NCBI GenBank assembly: GCA_027486935.1
Contig: JAIXOF010000016.1
Span: 1 to 62,131, forward strand
Direction of reading: 5' to 3'
Origin: Cyanobium sp. C1_MAG_00004
Lineage (GTDB): Bacteria; Cyanobacteriota; Cyanobacteriia; PCC-6307; Cyanobiaceae
DNA: 62,131 nucleotides
Positions 54,123 through 62,131 of the stretch are shown here, in pieces. The position numbers and the translations under genes are program-made. Below the pieces are notes generated by a model, which saw only the letters and a list, made by a program, of their open reading frames with translations, made no database searches and was not told the origin of the DNA. How positions within the stretch are numbered: the first letter of the stretch is position 1; every line of letters starts with the position of its first letter.

Positions 54123-54827
54123 TCAGAGCAGACGAATGGGGGCATTGTCCCCGCGCAGCACGCAGTGGGAAATGCTCCAGTCGTAGGCCTGCCAGACCCG
54201 GGGATCCAGCCGGAACGCCGCTCCGTCGAACGGTTCGAGCAACACCCCGCTGGGCTGGGCCGAGCAGTAGGGCCTGCTGCCCGGTTTGGCCAGGTACTGC
54301 TGGTGGTACTCCTCGGCCGCAAAGAAGGGCACCTGGCCGCGGATCTCGGTCGTGATCGCGTCAAAACCGGCGGCGCTCAGCTGGCGCTGGTACTGGTCGC
54401 GGCTGGCCAGGGCGAGCTGCAGCAGCGCCGGATCGTCGACATAGATGCAGGAGCGGTATTGGCTGCCACGGTCATTGCCCTGGCGATCGCCCTGGGTCGG
54501 GTCATGGCACTCCCAGAACAACTTGAGCAGATCGCTGAAATCGATCTGCTGCTGATCCCAGACGACGCGCACCACCTCGGCATGGCCGGTGCTGCCGCTG
54601 CAGACCTGCTGGTACGTGGGTGAGGGCGAGCCACCGCCGGCATAGCCGACGGCCGTGGTGATCACCCCGGGCAGGCGCCAGAACCCTTTTTCGGCGCCCC
54701 AGAAACAGCCGCAGCCAAACAGGGCTTCGGCCTGGTGGGCCTGCGGAGGGGCTGTGATCGGTGTTCCCAGCACCGCATGGACCCCGGCGGCCGCAAGCCG
54801 CCCATCGTTCTGAAACAGGCCGAACAC
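54123..54827 (-). CDS. msrA: Peptide methionine-S-sulfoxide reductase
   Basis: 234 residues from a [12 protein letters not shown] holds the nucleophilic Cys41, [17 protein letters not shown] and [12 protein letters not shown] follow the family, and [11 protein letters not shown] near the C terminus has a candidate resolving Cys. It repairs oxidised methionine in proteins. A 30-residue N-terminal extension precedes the core. Leads a string of three small genes on the same strand. Confidence 0.94.
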   Translation of the reverse strand: MFGLFQNDGRLAAAGVHAVLGTPITAPPQAHQAEALFGCGCFWGAEKGFWRLPGVITTAVGYAGGGSPSPTYQQVCSGSTGHAEVVRVVWDQQQIDFSDLLKLFWECHDPTQGDRQGNDRGSQYRSCIYVDDPALLQLALASRDQYQRQLSAAGFDAITTEIRGQVPFFAAEEYHQQYLAKPGSRPYCSAQPSGVLLEPFDGAAFRLDPRVWQAYDWSISHCVLRGDNAPIRLL

Positions 54828-54852
54828 AGCGTTGTCGTCACGGCTCGCCAGC

Positions 54853-55152
54853 CTAGGCAGAACGCTGCGGTGAGGCTGCTGCGCCCTGGGGCTCCAGCGC
54901 GATGTGATTGAGCAGGGTGGTGGTGAAGGCGAACAGCAGAAACGGCAGCGACAACACCAGGATCAGGCCGACGCCCACCAACGCGAACAGCGGCCGGCTG
55001 GCCCCCATCAACGCCAGTCCGGCGGCCAAGCTGACAAAGATGACCGCCATCCAGATCAGGATCTGGGCGTAGATGTCACCGAAGGTGAGCGTGCAACGCA
55101 GCTGGTACCGCTGAAGCGGCAGGGCTGGGCCGGCTTGGACCGACGAGACCAT
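54853..55152 (-). CDS. Small two-helix membrane protein, unknown
   Basis: 99 residues. Two hydrophobic segments, about 31-51 ([19 protein letters not shown]) and 56-80 ([19 protein letters not shown]), joined by a short basic loop. A preceding soluble part contains [17 protein letters not shown] recall similar short cyanobacterial proteins, but no name. Lies between msrA and the ABC exporter on the same strand, with gaps of 25 and 90 nt. Confidence 0.65.
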   Translation of the reverse strand: MVSSVQAGPALPLQRYQLRCTLTFGDIYAQILIWMAVIFVSLAAGLALMGASRPLFALVGVGLILVLSLPFLLFAFTTTLLNHIALEPQGAAASPQRSA

Positions 55153-55242
55153 GGGTCAGGCCTGCAACTGGAGACTCAAGCCCCACCTAAGCCCGATTCG
55201 GCCCGCCCTGCTGTAGGCCGCAACACTCGTTCAGACCAGGGG

Positions 55243-57030
55243 TCAGATGCGCGGCACGACCACGGGGCTCTGCAGCTGCTGTGCGGCCTGCTGGCGCTCC
55301 CACAGCCGCCGGTAGGTTCCCTCGACCGCAAGCAGCTGCTGGTGCAGACCCTGTTGCACCAGGCGGCCGTTCTCGAGCACCAACACCCGATCGGCACCGG
55401 CGGCGGCCGAGAGCTGGTGGCTGATCATCAACACCGTGCGACCACCGGCCATGCCGGACTGCTGGCGAACCGACTGCAGAATCTGGGCCGCCGTGGTGTT
55501 GTCCACGCTGGCCAGGGCGTCGTCGAGCACCAGCAGCGGCGCCTCCAGCAGCAGGGCCCGCCCCAGGGCGGCGCGTTGACGCTGGCCGCCGCTGAGGGTG
55601 ATCCCCCGCTCGCCCACCAGGGTCTCGTACCCGTCGGGGAACCCCTTGATGTCCCCTTCGAGCCGGGCCTGGCGGGCCACCCGCTCCACCTGGGACAGGG
55701 GCGCGGTCGGGTCGCCGTAGCGCAGGTTGTCGGCCAGGGTGGAAGTGAACAGAAATCCCTCCTGGGGCACCAGCGCCACCTGGGCGCGCAGGTCCGCCAG
55801 GGTCTGGGCGGTTATGTCAACACCATCGATGAACAGTTGCCCCTGGGGCACCTCCACCAACCGGCCCAGGGCCCGCGCCAGGGTGGTCTTGCCGCAGCCC
55901 ACGGGCCCGACCACCGCCACCAGCTCGCCGGGCTCCAGCGCAAAGCTGACGTCGAGCAGGGCAGGGCGTGGGGCACCGGGGTACTGAACGGTCAGCCCCC
56001 GCGCCTCGATCCGCCCGCGCGACACGGCAGGCGCCGGCAGGGGAGAAGCAGGCGAGACGATGGCCGGGGTCCGGCTCAGCAGGTCCTCAACCCGTTCGAG
56101 GCTGACCTGTCCGGTTTGAAAGGTGTTGAGGGTGAAGCCCAGCAACGCCGTCGGAAAGACGAGGCGCTCGACAAACAGGATCAACGCCACCAGATCGCCG
56201 ATGGTCAGACGGCCGCTCTCGAGCTGGCCGCTGCCCAGGGCCAGCAGCAGCAGCAGGCTGAGCGACGAGATGCCCTCCAGCAAGGGGAACAGGGTGCTGC
56301 GGGTGCGGGCCAGGTTGAGGGCCGCATCGCGGTAGACGCGATTGCGGCCGGCGAACGCCACCTGCTCGGTCGGCTCCTGGCCATAGATCTTGATGGCGCT
56401 GATGCCGCTGAGGTCCTCCTGGACCAGATCGCTCAGGCCGGCGAGGGCCTCCTGTTGGCGGCGCTGCTGGCGCATCATCCGGCCGCCGAACAGGCGCACC
56501 ACCACCAGCATCAGCGGGTAGAGGCCCACGGCCGCCAGGCTGAGCCAGGGGTCGATCGCCAGCATCGCCGGCAGGGTCAGGGCATAGGCCAGGGCGGTGT
56601 TGGTCAGGCTGAGGACCGCAAAGCCCAGCAGCCGCCTGACGTTCTCCACATCGCTGGTGGCCCGGCTGATGACCTCACCGCTGCCGGTGGTCTGCACCCA
56701 ACCGGGCTCCTGGAGCAGCAAGTGGTCAAAGATCTTTTGCTTGAGGTCGGCCTCGACCTGGCGCCCGACGCCGAACACCAGCATCCGCGAGATCAGGCGC
56801 ACCGCCCCCATCAGACTGGCCAGCACACCGATCAGCAGTGCCTGGCGCAGCACATCGCTGAGGGCGAAGCCGTCCTGGAGGTCATCGACGACCCCGCGCA
56901 CCAGCAACGGAATGCTGACGCTCAGCAGATTGACCACCACCAGGGCTGCCATGCCCAACAGCACGATCCGGCGATGGGGCCTCAGGTAGCGCAGGATCAG
57001 GGCCAGCCGTGGAGCAGCCATGGGCACCAT
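55243..57030 (-). CDS. ABC exporter, fused permease-ATPase
   Basis: 595 residues from the ATG at 57030; an ATG at 57021 is possible. Six membrane helices in the first 320 residues (ABC_membrane type 1 exporter) and a C-terminal ATPase: GPVGCGKTTLARALG (Walker A), LSGGQRQRAALGRALL (signature), LLVLDDALASVDN (Walker B) and ISHQLS (H-loop). The order is that of MsbA/multidrug half-transporters, which work as dimers. Substrate unknown. The 752-codon frame opposite is a shadow. Confidence 0.93.
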   Translation of the reverse strand: MVPMAAPRLALILRYLRPHRRIVLLGMAALVVVNLLSVSIPLLVRGVVDDLQDGFALSDVLRQALLIGVLASLMGAVRLISRMLVFGVGRQVEADLKQKIFDHLLLQEPGWVQTTGSGEVISRATSDVENVRRLLGFAVLSLTNTALAYALTLPAMLAIDPWLSLAAVGLYPLMLVVVRLFGGRMMRQQRRQQEALAGLSDLVQEDLSGISAIKIYGQEPTEQVAFAGRNRVYRDAALNLARTRSTLFPLLEGISSLSLLLLLALGSGQLESGRLTIGDLVALILFVERLVFPTALLGFTLNTFQTGQVSLERVEDLLSRTPAIVSPASPLPAPAVSRGRIEARGLTVQYPGAPRPALLDVSFALEPGELVAVVGPVGCGKTTLARALGRLVEVPQGQLFIDGVDITAQTLADLRAQVALVPQEGFLFTSTLADNLRYGDPTAPLSQVERVARQARLEGDIKGFPDGYETLVGERGITLSGGQRQRAALGRALLLEAPLLVLDDALASVDNTTAAQILQSVRQQSGMAGGRTVLMISHQLSAAAGADRVLVLENGRLVQQGLHQQLLAVEGTYRRLWERQQAAQQLQSPVVVPRI

Positions 57031-57076
57031 CAAGGCGGCAGAGTCAGAGCCAACCTAAAGACCAGCGGCAGCGGCC

Positions 57077-57388
57077 ATGGGCAGCACCGACCAGAGCCAC
57101 CCCCTGTACGGCAGCGACCGCGACACCGTCGATCGGCTGCTGGCGGCCCAGGCCCCCACTGACGCCGACCTGATCGATGCCGCCCGCCTGTTGCTGCGGT
57201 ATCAGGGTTTTCCGGGGGCCCGGGATCTGCAGGATGACCTGGCCAAGGCGTTGCGGCTGTGGGGTCTTGATCAGGCCGGCCTGCAACAGCGCACCCGGGC
57301 GCTCTGGGCAGCCGGCTACCGGCCGGTGCCGGCCGCCGCCGATGCGGTGGGGTCGGGCTTCGACACCACCGAACAGGAGAACAGCTGA
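57077..57388 (+). CDS. DUF3288-like conserved cyanobacterial protein
   Basis: 103 residues. DQSHPLYGSDRDTVDRLL, then LIDAARLLLRYQGFPGARDLQDDL and LWGLDQAGLQQRTRALWA match the cyanobacterial DUF3288 pattern as I recall it. Soluble and helical. Divergent from the ABC exporter (46 nt). A terminator follows it, which closes the unit before trpD. Function unknown. Confidence 0.75.
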   Translation: MGSTDQSHPLYGSDRDTVDRLLAAQAPTDADLIDAARLLLRYQGFPGARDLQDDLAKALRLWGLDQAGLQQRTRALWAAGYRPVPAAADAVGSGFDTTEQENS

Positions 57389-57456
57389 GCGGAGTGCCCA
57401 AACCCCTCGCCAATCCGGCCTCCTTCGGGTGATAGTGGAAACGTCCCCATCACCTG

Positions 57457-57486
57457 GCCCGGCGTGCCCTGCACCCGGGCTTTTTT
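57457..57486 (+). terminator. Rho-independent terminator before trpD
   Basis: GCCCGG (57457-57462) pairs with CCGGGC (57475-57480) around a 12-nt loop, followed by six T (57481-57486). It lies 68 nt after the DUF3288 stop and 22 nt before the trpD start, so it may also act as a trpD leader element (attenuator), though no leader peptide is seen. Confidence 0.75.
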
Positions 57487-57508
57487 CTGCCTTGATCCGG
57501 GCCGAGCG

Positions 57509-58564
57509 ATGACCCCATCACCTCTTTCACCCGCGCTGCTCGAGCAGCTCCTGCAAGGGCGCGATCTCAGCGCCGAACAGGCTGGATCGCTGATGCAGCT
57601 CTGGCTCGAAGGGGCGGTGGAACCGGTGATGACCGGAGCCCTGCTGGCCGGCCTGCGGGCCAAAGGAGTCAGCGGCGCCGAGCTGGCGGCCATGGCCGCG
57701 GTGCTGCGCGACGCCTGTGCCCTGCCTGCCGAACGCCCCAGCCGCGCCCTGGTGGACACCTGCGGCACCGGGGGGGCCAGTGTCGAAAGCGGATTGGAGA
57801 GCTTCAACATCTCGACCGCGGTCGCCTTCACGGCGGCGGCCTGCGGGGTGACCGTCGCCAAACACGGCAACCGCAGTGCCAGCGGCCGGGTGGGATCGGC
57901 CGATGTGCTGGAGGCCCTCGGCCTCAACCTGGGGGCCCCCACCGCCGCTGCGTTGATGGCCCTCGAGCGCGTGGGGGTCACCTTTCTGTTTGCGCCCGGT
58001 TGGCACCCGTCCCTGGCGGGACTGGCGCCGCTGCGCCGGACCCTGGGGGTGCGCACGGTGTTCAACCTGCTGGGTCCCCTGGTCAACCCCCTGCGACCCG
58101 AGGCCCACGTGCTGGGGGTCGCCAGGGCCGATCTGCTGGATCCGATGGCCGAGGCCCTGCGGCACCTGGGCATGCACCGGGCGGTGGTGGTCCACGGCCA
58201 TGGCGGTCTCGACGAGGCCACCCTGTCGGGCCCCAGCGAGCTGCGGATCCTGGCGGACGGCCAGCTGCGCAGCGAACGGCTCGACCCGGCCGAACTGGGG
58301 CTGACCCTGGCCCAGGGCGAGGCCCTGCGCGGCGGTGATCTGACCACCAACAGCCAGATCCTGACGGCGGTGCTGCAGGGTCGGGGCACCCCGGCCCAGC
58401 GCGATGTGGTCGCCCTCAACACCGCCCTGGTGCTGTGGGTCGACGGCCGCTGCCACACCTTTGGCGAAGGCGTCGCTCTTGCCCTTGAAACGCTCGCCAG
58501 CGGCGGGGCCTGGCAGCGGCTCGAAGCCCTCCGCAGTGCCCTGGGCCACAGCGCTGGGGGATGA
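57509..58564 (+). CDS. trpD: Anthranilate phosphoribosyltransferase with altered GTGGDG loop
   Basis: 351 residues from the ATG at 57509. The TrpD pattern is strong: helical N-terminal LMQLWLEGAVEPVMTGALL, VAKHGNRSASGRVGSADVLE, TFLFAPGWHPSL, GVRTVFNLLGPLVNP and VHGHGGLDEATL. The glycine-rich PRPP loop, normally GTGGDG..(T/S)FNIST, reads GTGGASVESGLESFNIST, with Asp absent and about four extra residues. The enzyme transfers phosphoribose to anthranilate in tryptophan synthesis. The rest is intact, so it may still work, or substrate handling differs. carA follows after 15 nt. Confidence 0.9.
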   Translation: MTPSPLSPALLEQLLQGRDLSAEQAGSLMQLWLEGAVEPVMTGALLAGLRAKGVSGAELAAMAAVLRDACALPAERPSRALVDTCGTGGASVESGLESFNISTAVAFTAAACGVTVAKHGNRSASGRVGSADVLEALGLNLGAPTAAALMALERVGVTFLFAPGWHPSLAGLAPLRRTLGVRTVFNLLGPLVNPLRPEAHVLGVARADLLDPMAEALRHLGMHRAVVVHGHGGLDEATLSGPSELRILADGQLRSERLDPAELGLTLAQGEALRGGDLTTNSQILTAVLQGRGTPAQRDVVALNTALVLWVDGRCHTFGEGVALALETLASGGAWQRLEALRSALGHSAGG

Positions 58565-58579
58565 TGCCAACAGACGCTG

Positions 58580-59749
58580 ATGCCGACGTCCTTGAGCCCG
58601 AGCCCTGAACCCCGATCGCCCGTTGCAGCTGAGGCCCTGTTGGTCCTCGCCGACGGCACCCTGCTGCGCGGCCAGGGCTTCGGGGCCCGGGGGACCGTCA
58701 TCGGCGAGGTGGTGTTCAACACCGGCATGACCGGCTATCAGGAGGTCATCACCGATCCCAGCTATGCGGGACAGCTGGTCACCTTCACCTACCCGGAGCT
58801 GGGCAACACCGGGGTGAACGACGCCGACCGTGAGGCGGATCGCCCCCACGCCCGGGGGGTGATCGCCCGGGAGCTCTCCCCCATCGCCAGCAGCTGGCGC
58901 GCCGAGGGCGACCTCGACAGCTGGCTCGCCGAGCATGGAGTGGTGGGCATCCGCGGGGTTGACACCCGTGCCCTGGTCCGCCACCTGCGCGACGGTGGGG
59001 CCATCAACGGCGCCATCAGCACCGACGGCACAGCGCCAGCCCAGCTGCTGGCGCAGGTGCTCTCTGCGCCCTCGATGGGCGGTCTCAACCTGGCGGCCGA
59101 GGTCAGCACCACCACCCCTTACAGCTGGAGCAGCCTGTGTGGGGCGGGCTTCGACCAGCGCCGGCAGCAGGGACCGGAGCGCCCCTACCGGGTGGTGGCC
59201 ATCGACTTCGGCATCAAACGGGCGATCCTCGAGCGGCTGGTGGCCCATGGCTGCACGGTGCAGGTCCTGCCCGCCACCACCGGACTGGACGAGGTGCTCG
59301 CCCTGCAGCCCGAAGGGGTCTTCCTCTCCAATGGCCCTGGTGATCCGGCGGCGGTCGGCAGCGGCATCGCCCTGGCCAAGGGGCTGCTGCAGCAGCGTGA
59401 TCTGCCGGTGTTCGGCATCTGCCTGGGCCACCAGATTCTGGGACTGGCGCTGGGGGGCACCACCTTCAAGCTGGGGTATGGCCACCGGGGCCTCAACCAC
59501 CCCTGCGGCAGCCCGGGCGAAGTGGAGATCACCAGTCAGAACCACGGCTTTGCAATCGATGCCGACTCGCTGCCTGAGGACCGGGTTGCGGTCACCCACC
59601 TGAACCTCAACGACCGCACCGTGGCCGCCCTGGCCCTGCACGACCAGCCGGTGTTCGGTGTGCAGTACCACCCCGAGGCCAGCCCTGGCCCCCATGACGC
59701 CGACCACCACTTTGGCCGCTTCACAGCGCTGATGGCCGCGCGGCGCTGA
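58580..59749 (+). CDS. carA: Carbamoyl-phosphate synthase small subunit
   Basis: 389 residues. N-terminal [21 protein letters not shown] is the CarA-specific domain, and the class I glutaminase domain has [16 protein letters not shown] with the catalytic Cys and the late [12 protein letters not shown] with His and Glu. It hydrolyses glutamine and feeds ammonia to CarB for arginine and pyrimidine synthesis. carB is not in the window. ATG start, 15 nt after trpD, so co-transcription is likely. Confidence 0.96.
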   Translation: MPTSLSPSPEPRSPVAAEALLVLADGTLLRGQGFGARGTVIGEVVFNTGMTGYQEVITDPSYAGQLVTFTYPELGNTGVNDADREADRPHARGVIARELSPIASSWRAEGDLDSWLAEHGVVGIRGVDTRALVRHLRDGGAINGAISTDGTAPAQLLAQVLSAPSMGGLNLAAEVSTTTPYSWSSLCGAGFDQRRQQGPERPYRVVAIDFGIKRAILERLVAHGCTVQVLPATTGLDEVLALQPEGVFLSNGPGDPAAVGSGIALAKGLLQQRDLPVFGICLGHQILGLALGGTTFKLGYGHRGLNHPCGSPGEVEITSQNHGFAIDADSLPEDRVAVTHLNLNDRTVAALALHDQPVFGVQYHPEASPGPHDADHHFGRFTALMAARR

Positions 59750-59769
59750 GGGCTGCGGCGACTGGCCAA

Positions 59770-59808
59770 CGGGTTGGACACAATTTTGTTGCGAGGGCGA
59801 CCAACCCG
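59770..59808 (+). promoter_or_regulatory. Inverted repeat before the STAS gene
   Basis: CGGGTTGG (59770-59777) is the exact complement of CCAACCCG (59801-59808), with a 23-nt AT-rich loop holding AATTTTGTTG. A shorter repeat CCAAC/GTTGG (59766-59777) competes. It lies between carA and the STAS gene and could be an operator, a carA terminator or a leader hairpin. Confidence 0.4.
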
Positions 59809-59874
59809 GATTTGCTCCCTACACTTCGGCCCAGTCCTCAACAGGAGCCTGGAGCCATCGTCGACCTGCAGCGA

Positions 59875-60222
59875 TTGACAGTCTCCCTGCGGGGAGGTTT
59901 CGAGCAGCAGGCCCACTGCCAGCTGTTCCAGTTCACCGGTCAGCTGGATGCCTATTCGGACAAACAGTTCAGCGACTTCATCAGCAGCCATTGCAGCGTC
60001 ACACCCCAGCCGCTGGTGATCGATCTGAGCCGCATTGACTTTCTCGACTCGTCGGGGCTGGGGGCACTGGTGCAGCTGGCCAAGGACCTGCAGTCCAGCC
60101 AGCACCCCTTCGTGGTGGTGGGCAATGCCCGGGTTGTGCAGACCGTGAAGCTGGTGAGACTGGAAGAGTTTCTGCACCTTCAAAGCGACCTCGACAGCGC
60201 CCTTGACCAGTTCGCCGCCTGA
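59875..60222 (+). CDS. STAS-domain (anti-sigma-factor antagonist) protein
   Basis: 115 residues if the TTG at 59875 starts it. No ATG or GTG fits; an in-frame TTG at 59812 and an unusual ATC at 59857 (with GGAG just before it and AGGAG further upstream) are alternatives. FQFTGQLDAYSDKQFSDFI and LVIDLSRIDFLDSSGLGAL are the STAS fold with the Asp-Ser-Ser phosphorylation site of SpoIIAA/RsbV-type antagonists. It likely takes part in partner switching with an anti-sigma kinase not in the window. Overlaps the next gene by 20 nt. Confidence 0.85.
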   Translation: MTVSLRGGFEQQAHCQLFQFTGQLDAYSDKQFSDFISSHCSVTPQPLVIDLSRIDFLDSSGLGALVQLAKDLQSSQHPFVVVGNARVVQTVKLVRLEEFLHLQSDLDSALDQFAA

Positions 60223-60643
60223 TCCGCAGGTCCCCGCTCAGGCATCCAGCGACTGGCTCGATGGGCTCAGGCCAAGGCCGCCGCAGCGCCCACTGGGCCC
60301 CTTGCAGCTGGCCTGGCTGGGTGATGCGATCTGGGAGCTGCACCAGCGGCTGCACCATTGCCGGCTGCCCGCCCAGTCCAAGGATCTGCACCAGGCGGTG
60401 GTGGCTTCTGTGCGTGCCGATGCCCAGGCCAAACTGCTGCAGCGGCTCGAAACCCGGCTCAGAGCCGACGAGGTGGATCTGGTGCGACGGGCCCGCAACC
60501 GGGCCGGGCCGGGGCCGCGGCGGGGAGAAGCGTCCAGCTACGGCCAGGCCACCGGTTTTGAAGCGCTGCTGGGTTCGCTGTTCCTGCACGATCCGGCCCG
60601 GTTGGTCGAACTGCTAGATCACTTGAAGGAGAACGATCCATAA
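60203..60643 (+). CDS. mrnC: Mini-ribonuclease III (MrnC-like)
   Basis: 146 residues from a TTG inside the end of the STAS gene. LGPLQLAWLGDAIWELHQRL carries the RNase III-type acidic region, ASVRADAQAKLLQ and SSYGQATGFEALLGSLFLH the rest of the catalytic core. Double-stranded RNA-binding domain is absent, as in the mini-III family that trims 23S rRNA precursors. It is followed after 18 nt by an rRNA methyltransferase, a sensible partnership. N-terminal 25 residues are low complexity. Confidence 0.88.
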   Translation: MTSSPPDPQVPAQASSDWLDGLRPRPPQRPLGPLQLAWLGDAIWELHQRLHHCRLPAQSKDLHQAVVASVRADAQAKLLQRLETRLRADEVDLVRRARNRAGPGPRRGEASSYGQATGFEALLGSLFLHDPARLVELLDHLKENDP

Positions 60644-60661
60644 CCCATCGCCGAGAACACC

Positions 60662-62131
60662 ATGAGCCCTCGTTTTCAACGCCGTCCGGAACGCCGGGGC
60701 GGCTCCGGGGGACCCGGCCGCTCCGCATCCGGTGGTGAACGCAGCTGGGGGGCGGGCAAGCCCGAATGGCGCCAGGCCCCCCGGGGTGCCTGGCGCGGCG
60801 AAGGCCGCGGAGAAGGCCGCAGTGAAGGTCGCGGTGAAGGCAGGCCCGAAGCCCGCAGCGACAGCCGCAGCGAAGGCCGTGGTGAAGGCCGTGGTGAAGG
60901 CCGTCCCGAGCGGCGCCCCGAGCGCCGCATCGAGCGCCGCCCAGAGGGGCGTTTTGAAGGCCGGTTCGAGCGCCGTTTTGAGGGTGGGCCGCCCCGCGGT
61001 GATCGCCGCTCCGGACCGGAGCGTCCCGGCCCCCGTTTTGGCGATCGTCCCCCCCAGCGCCGCAGCGGCGATCGGGATGGGGGCTATGAGCGCCGCCCCC
61101 TGCGCAGCCGCGATGAACGCCCCGGGCGCCCCGAGCGCTTTGGCATGCGGCGCGAACCCCGCCGCGAACTCCGCCAGGACGGGGGCCAACGCGACGGCTG
61201 GCGCCGCCCCGAAGAAGAAACCAAACCCCTGGGCGAATCCCAGAGCCTGGGCGCAGAACCGCCCAGCGACCTGATCTGGGGGCGCCATTCGGCCCAGGCG
61301 GCGCTCGAGAGCGGCCGACCGATTCACCGCATCTGGTGCACCAGCGAAATGCGCCACAGCCCCCGCTTCCTGCAGCTGCTGCGCGAAGCCAAAGCTTCGG
61401 GCGTGCTGGTCGAAGAGGTGACCTGGGCCCGGCTGGGGCAACTCACCGGTGGAGCCGTGCACCAGGGCATCGTGCTGCAGAGCGCGGCGGCCGAAACCCT
61501 GGATCTGAGCACCCTGATCGAGGGCTGCAGCCAGATCGGTGAACCGCCGCTGCTGATGGCCATCGACGGCCTCACCGATCCCCACAACCTGGGAGCGATC
61601 GTGCGCAGCGCCGAGGCCCTCGGGGCCCATGGCATGGTGCTGCCGCAGCGGCGCAGCGCCGGCCTGACCGGCTCGGTGGCCAAGGTGGCAGCCGGAGCTC
61701 TGGAGCACCTGCCCGTTGCCCGGGTGGTGAACCTCAACCGCGCGCTCGACACGCTCAAACAGGAGGGCTATCGGGTGGTGGGCCTCGCCGCCGAAGGCAA
61801 CCTGACCCTTGAAGAGGCCGATCTCGATGGTCCGCTGGTGGTGGTGACCGGATCAGAAGGCGAGGGTCTCTCGCTGCTGACCCGCCGCAGCTGCGACCAG
61901 CTGGTGCGCATACCCCTGCGCGGGGCCACCCCCAGCCTCAACGCATCGGTCGCCACCGCCCTGTTGGTTTACGAGATCGCCCGTCGTGGCTGGATGGCGG
62001 GACTCAAGGGTCAGGCTCCGGCACCACGGATCAGCCGCCCCCAGCTGCCGACCACGGCAGCAGCCTCCGAAGAGATTTCAGCCGAGGCCGACTCCACCGA
62101 AGCCGTCTCCACCGAAACAGCCTCAACCGAA
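60662..62131 (+). CDS. rlmB: TrmH/RlmB-family 2'-O-methyltransferase, partial, with Arg-rich extension
   Basis: At least 490 codons, open through the window end without a stop, so the C terminus is missing. The first 200 residues or so are a repetitive Arg/Gly/Glu extension. DLIWGRHSAQAALE (from about 203) begins the substrate-binding domain, and the SPOUT knot follows: AIDGLTDPHNLGAIVRSAEA, VTGSEGEGLS and IPLRGATPSLNASVA. It transfers methyl to 2'-OH of RNA, in RlmB the 23S rRNA G2251; the target here is inferred. After the knot comes a Thr/Ser/Glu-rich tail with a short repeat. Follows mini-RNase III by 18 nt. Confidence 0.92.
   Translation, partial: MSPRFQRRPERRGGSGGPGRSASGGERSWGAGKPEWRQAPRGAWRGEGRGEGRSEGRGEGRPEARSDSRSEGRGEGRGEGRPERRPERRIERRPEGRFEGRFERRFEGGPPRGDRRSGPERPGPRFGDRPPQRRSGDRDGGYERRPLRSRDERPGRPERFGMRREPRRELRQDGGQRDGWRRPEEETKPLGESQSLGAEPPSDLIWGRHSAQAALESGRPIHRIWCTSEMRHSPRFLQLLREAKASGVLVEEVTWARLGQLTGGAVHQGIVLQSAAAETLDLSTLIEGCSQIGEPPLLMAIDGLTDPHNLGAIVRSAEALGAHGMVLPQRRSAGLTGSVAKVAAGALEHLPVARVVNLNRALDTLKQEGYRVVGLAAEGNLTLEEADLDGPLVVVTGSEGEGLSLLTRRSCDQLVRIPLRGATPSLNASVATALLVYEIARRGWMAGLKGQAPAPRISRPQLPTTAAASEEISAEADSTEAVSTETASTE
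60798..60910 (+). repeat. Imperfect 12-bp tandem repeats in the methyltransferase extension
   Basis: The unit GAAGGCCGYGGT recurs many times, giving GEGRGEGRSEGRGEGR. The repeats are in frame and vary in copy number by multiples of four residues. They are coding and not a CRISPR or intergenic array. Confidence 0.8.

Noticed and set aside
17832-54490. HIP1 palindrome GCGATCGC enrichment
   Set aside because: I noted five copies (17832, 34414, 41555, 47527, 54483). In GC-rich DNA of this length a few are expected by chance, so it does not identify a HIP1-rich strain.
54904-57162. 752-codon plus-strand frame opposite the ABC exporter
   Set aside because: Gln/His/Arg-rich nonsense composition; the minus strand carries all ABC motifs.
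60798-60910. Repeat array as CRISPR
   Set aside because: Unit length 12 bp without spacers and entirely in frame within the methyltransferase gene. No cas genes in the window.

Overview
The window looks like the chromosome of a GC-rich unicellular cyanobacterium of the Cyanobium/Synechococcus (alpha-picocyanobacterial) type. Evidence: psbA for photosystem II D1, the NDH-1 subunit ndhD, menD-menB (phylloquinone route), a solanesyl-type prenyl diphosphate synthase, glycogen synthase, several cyanobacteria-typical families (DUF2605, DUF3288, DUF760, DUF1350, DUF4336, Nif11-like, DUF697) and three secreted proteins ending in a PGPLP...RRxRRR variant of the PEP-CTERM tail. These assignments come from reading the sequence; no database search was run.

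Layout. 1-1043 has no gene I can support. 1044-7893 is a distinct, clearly lower-GC block of four same-strand genes: a GH13-like protein without signal peptide, a polytopic membrane protein, a membrane-anchored GH13 protein with an intact catalytic triad, and a secreted AGE-like alpha/alpha-barrel protein. It ends in a perfect 14-bp hairpin. A hand count of one 60-base line inside it (2041-2100) gives 45% GC, against 72% for a line in murF (34381-34440). It is the best candidate here for an acquired, undescribed carbohydrate system. 8106-19454 is mostly minus strand: an N-acetylhexosamine-kinase-like protein, three PGPLP-tailed secreted proteins, an M3 peptidase, ndhD, thrB, glk and thrS. 19543-28769 holds DUF2605, a lambda-lysozyme-like GH104 protein, trpS, an RGG/acidic-repeat protein, a DUF697 protein, psbA, a Nif11-like small protein, a ZIP transporter, DUF4336, DUF760 and lepB. 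28819-36548 holds menD-menB, glgA, an unknown anchored protein, murF and glmU.

36626-37306 is a FitA/VapC-type toxin-antitoxin module beside a degraded coding remnant. 37507-41685 is a compact minus-strand run, ubiD-Rrf2-thiD-aroA. 41741-46291 runs comB, nitrilase, N-acetylmuramoyl-alanine amidase, murI and prenyl synthase. 46332-52739 has a HAD phosphatase, acsA with an ArnT-like glycosyltransferase, prxQ with DUF1350, and a DEDDh exonuclease. 52830-57030 has small proteins, tRNA-Pro(GGG) with its terminator, the msrA operon and an ABC exporter. 57077-62131 holds DUF3288, trpD, carA, a STAS protein, mini-RNase III and a TrmH-family RNA methyltransferase cut by the window end.

Functional threads: peptidoglycan (murF, glmU, amidase, murI, GH104), carbon storage and sugar handling (glgA, glk, the GH13/AGE block, the hexosamine-kinase-like gene), quinone and isoprenoid supply (menD, menB, prenyl synthase, ubiD), amino acid and pyrimidine synthesis (aroA, trpD, thrB, carA), and oxidative repair (prxQ, msrA).
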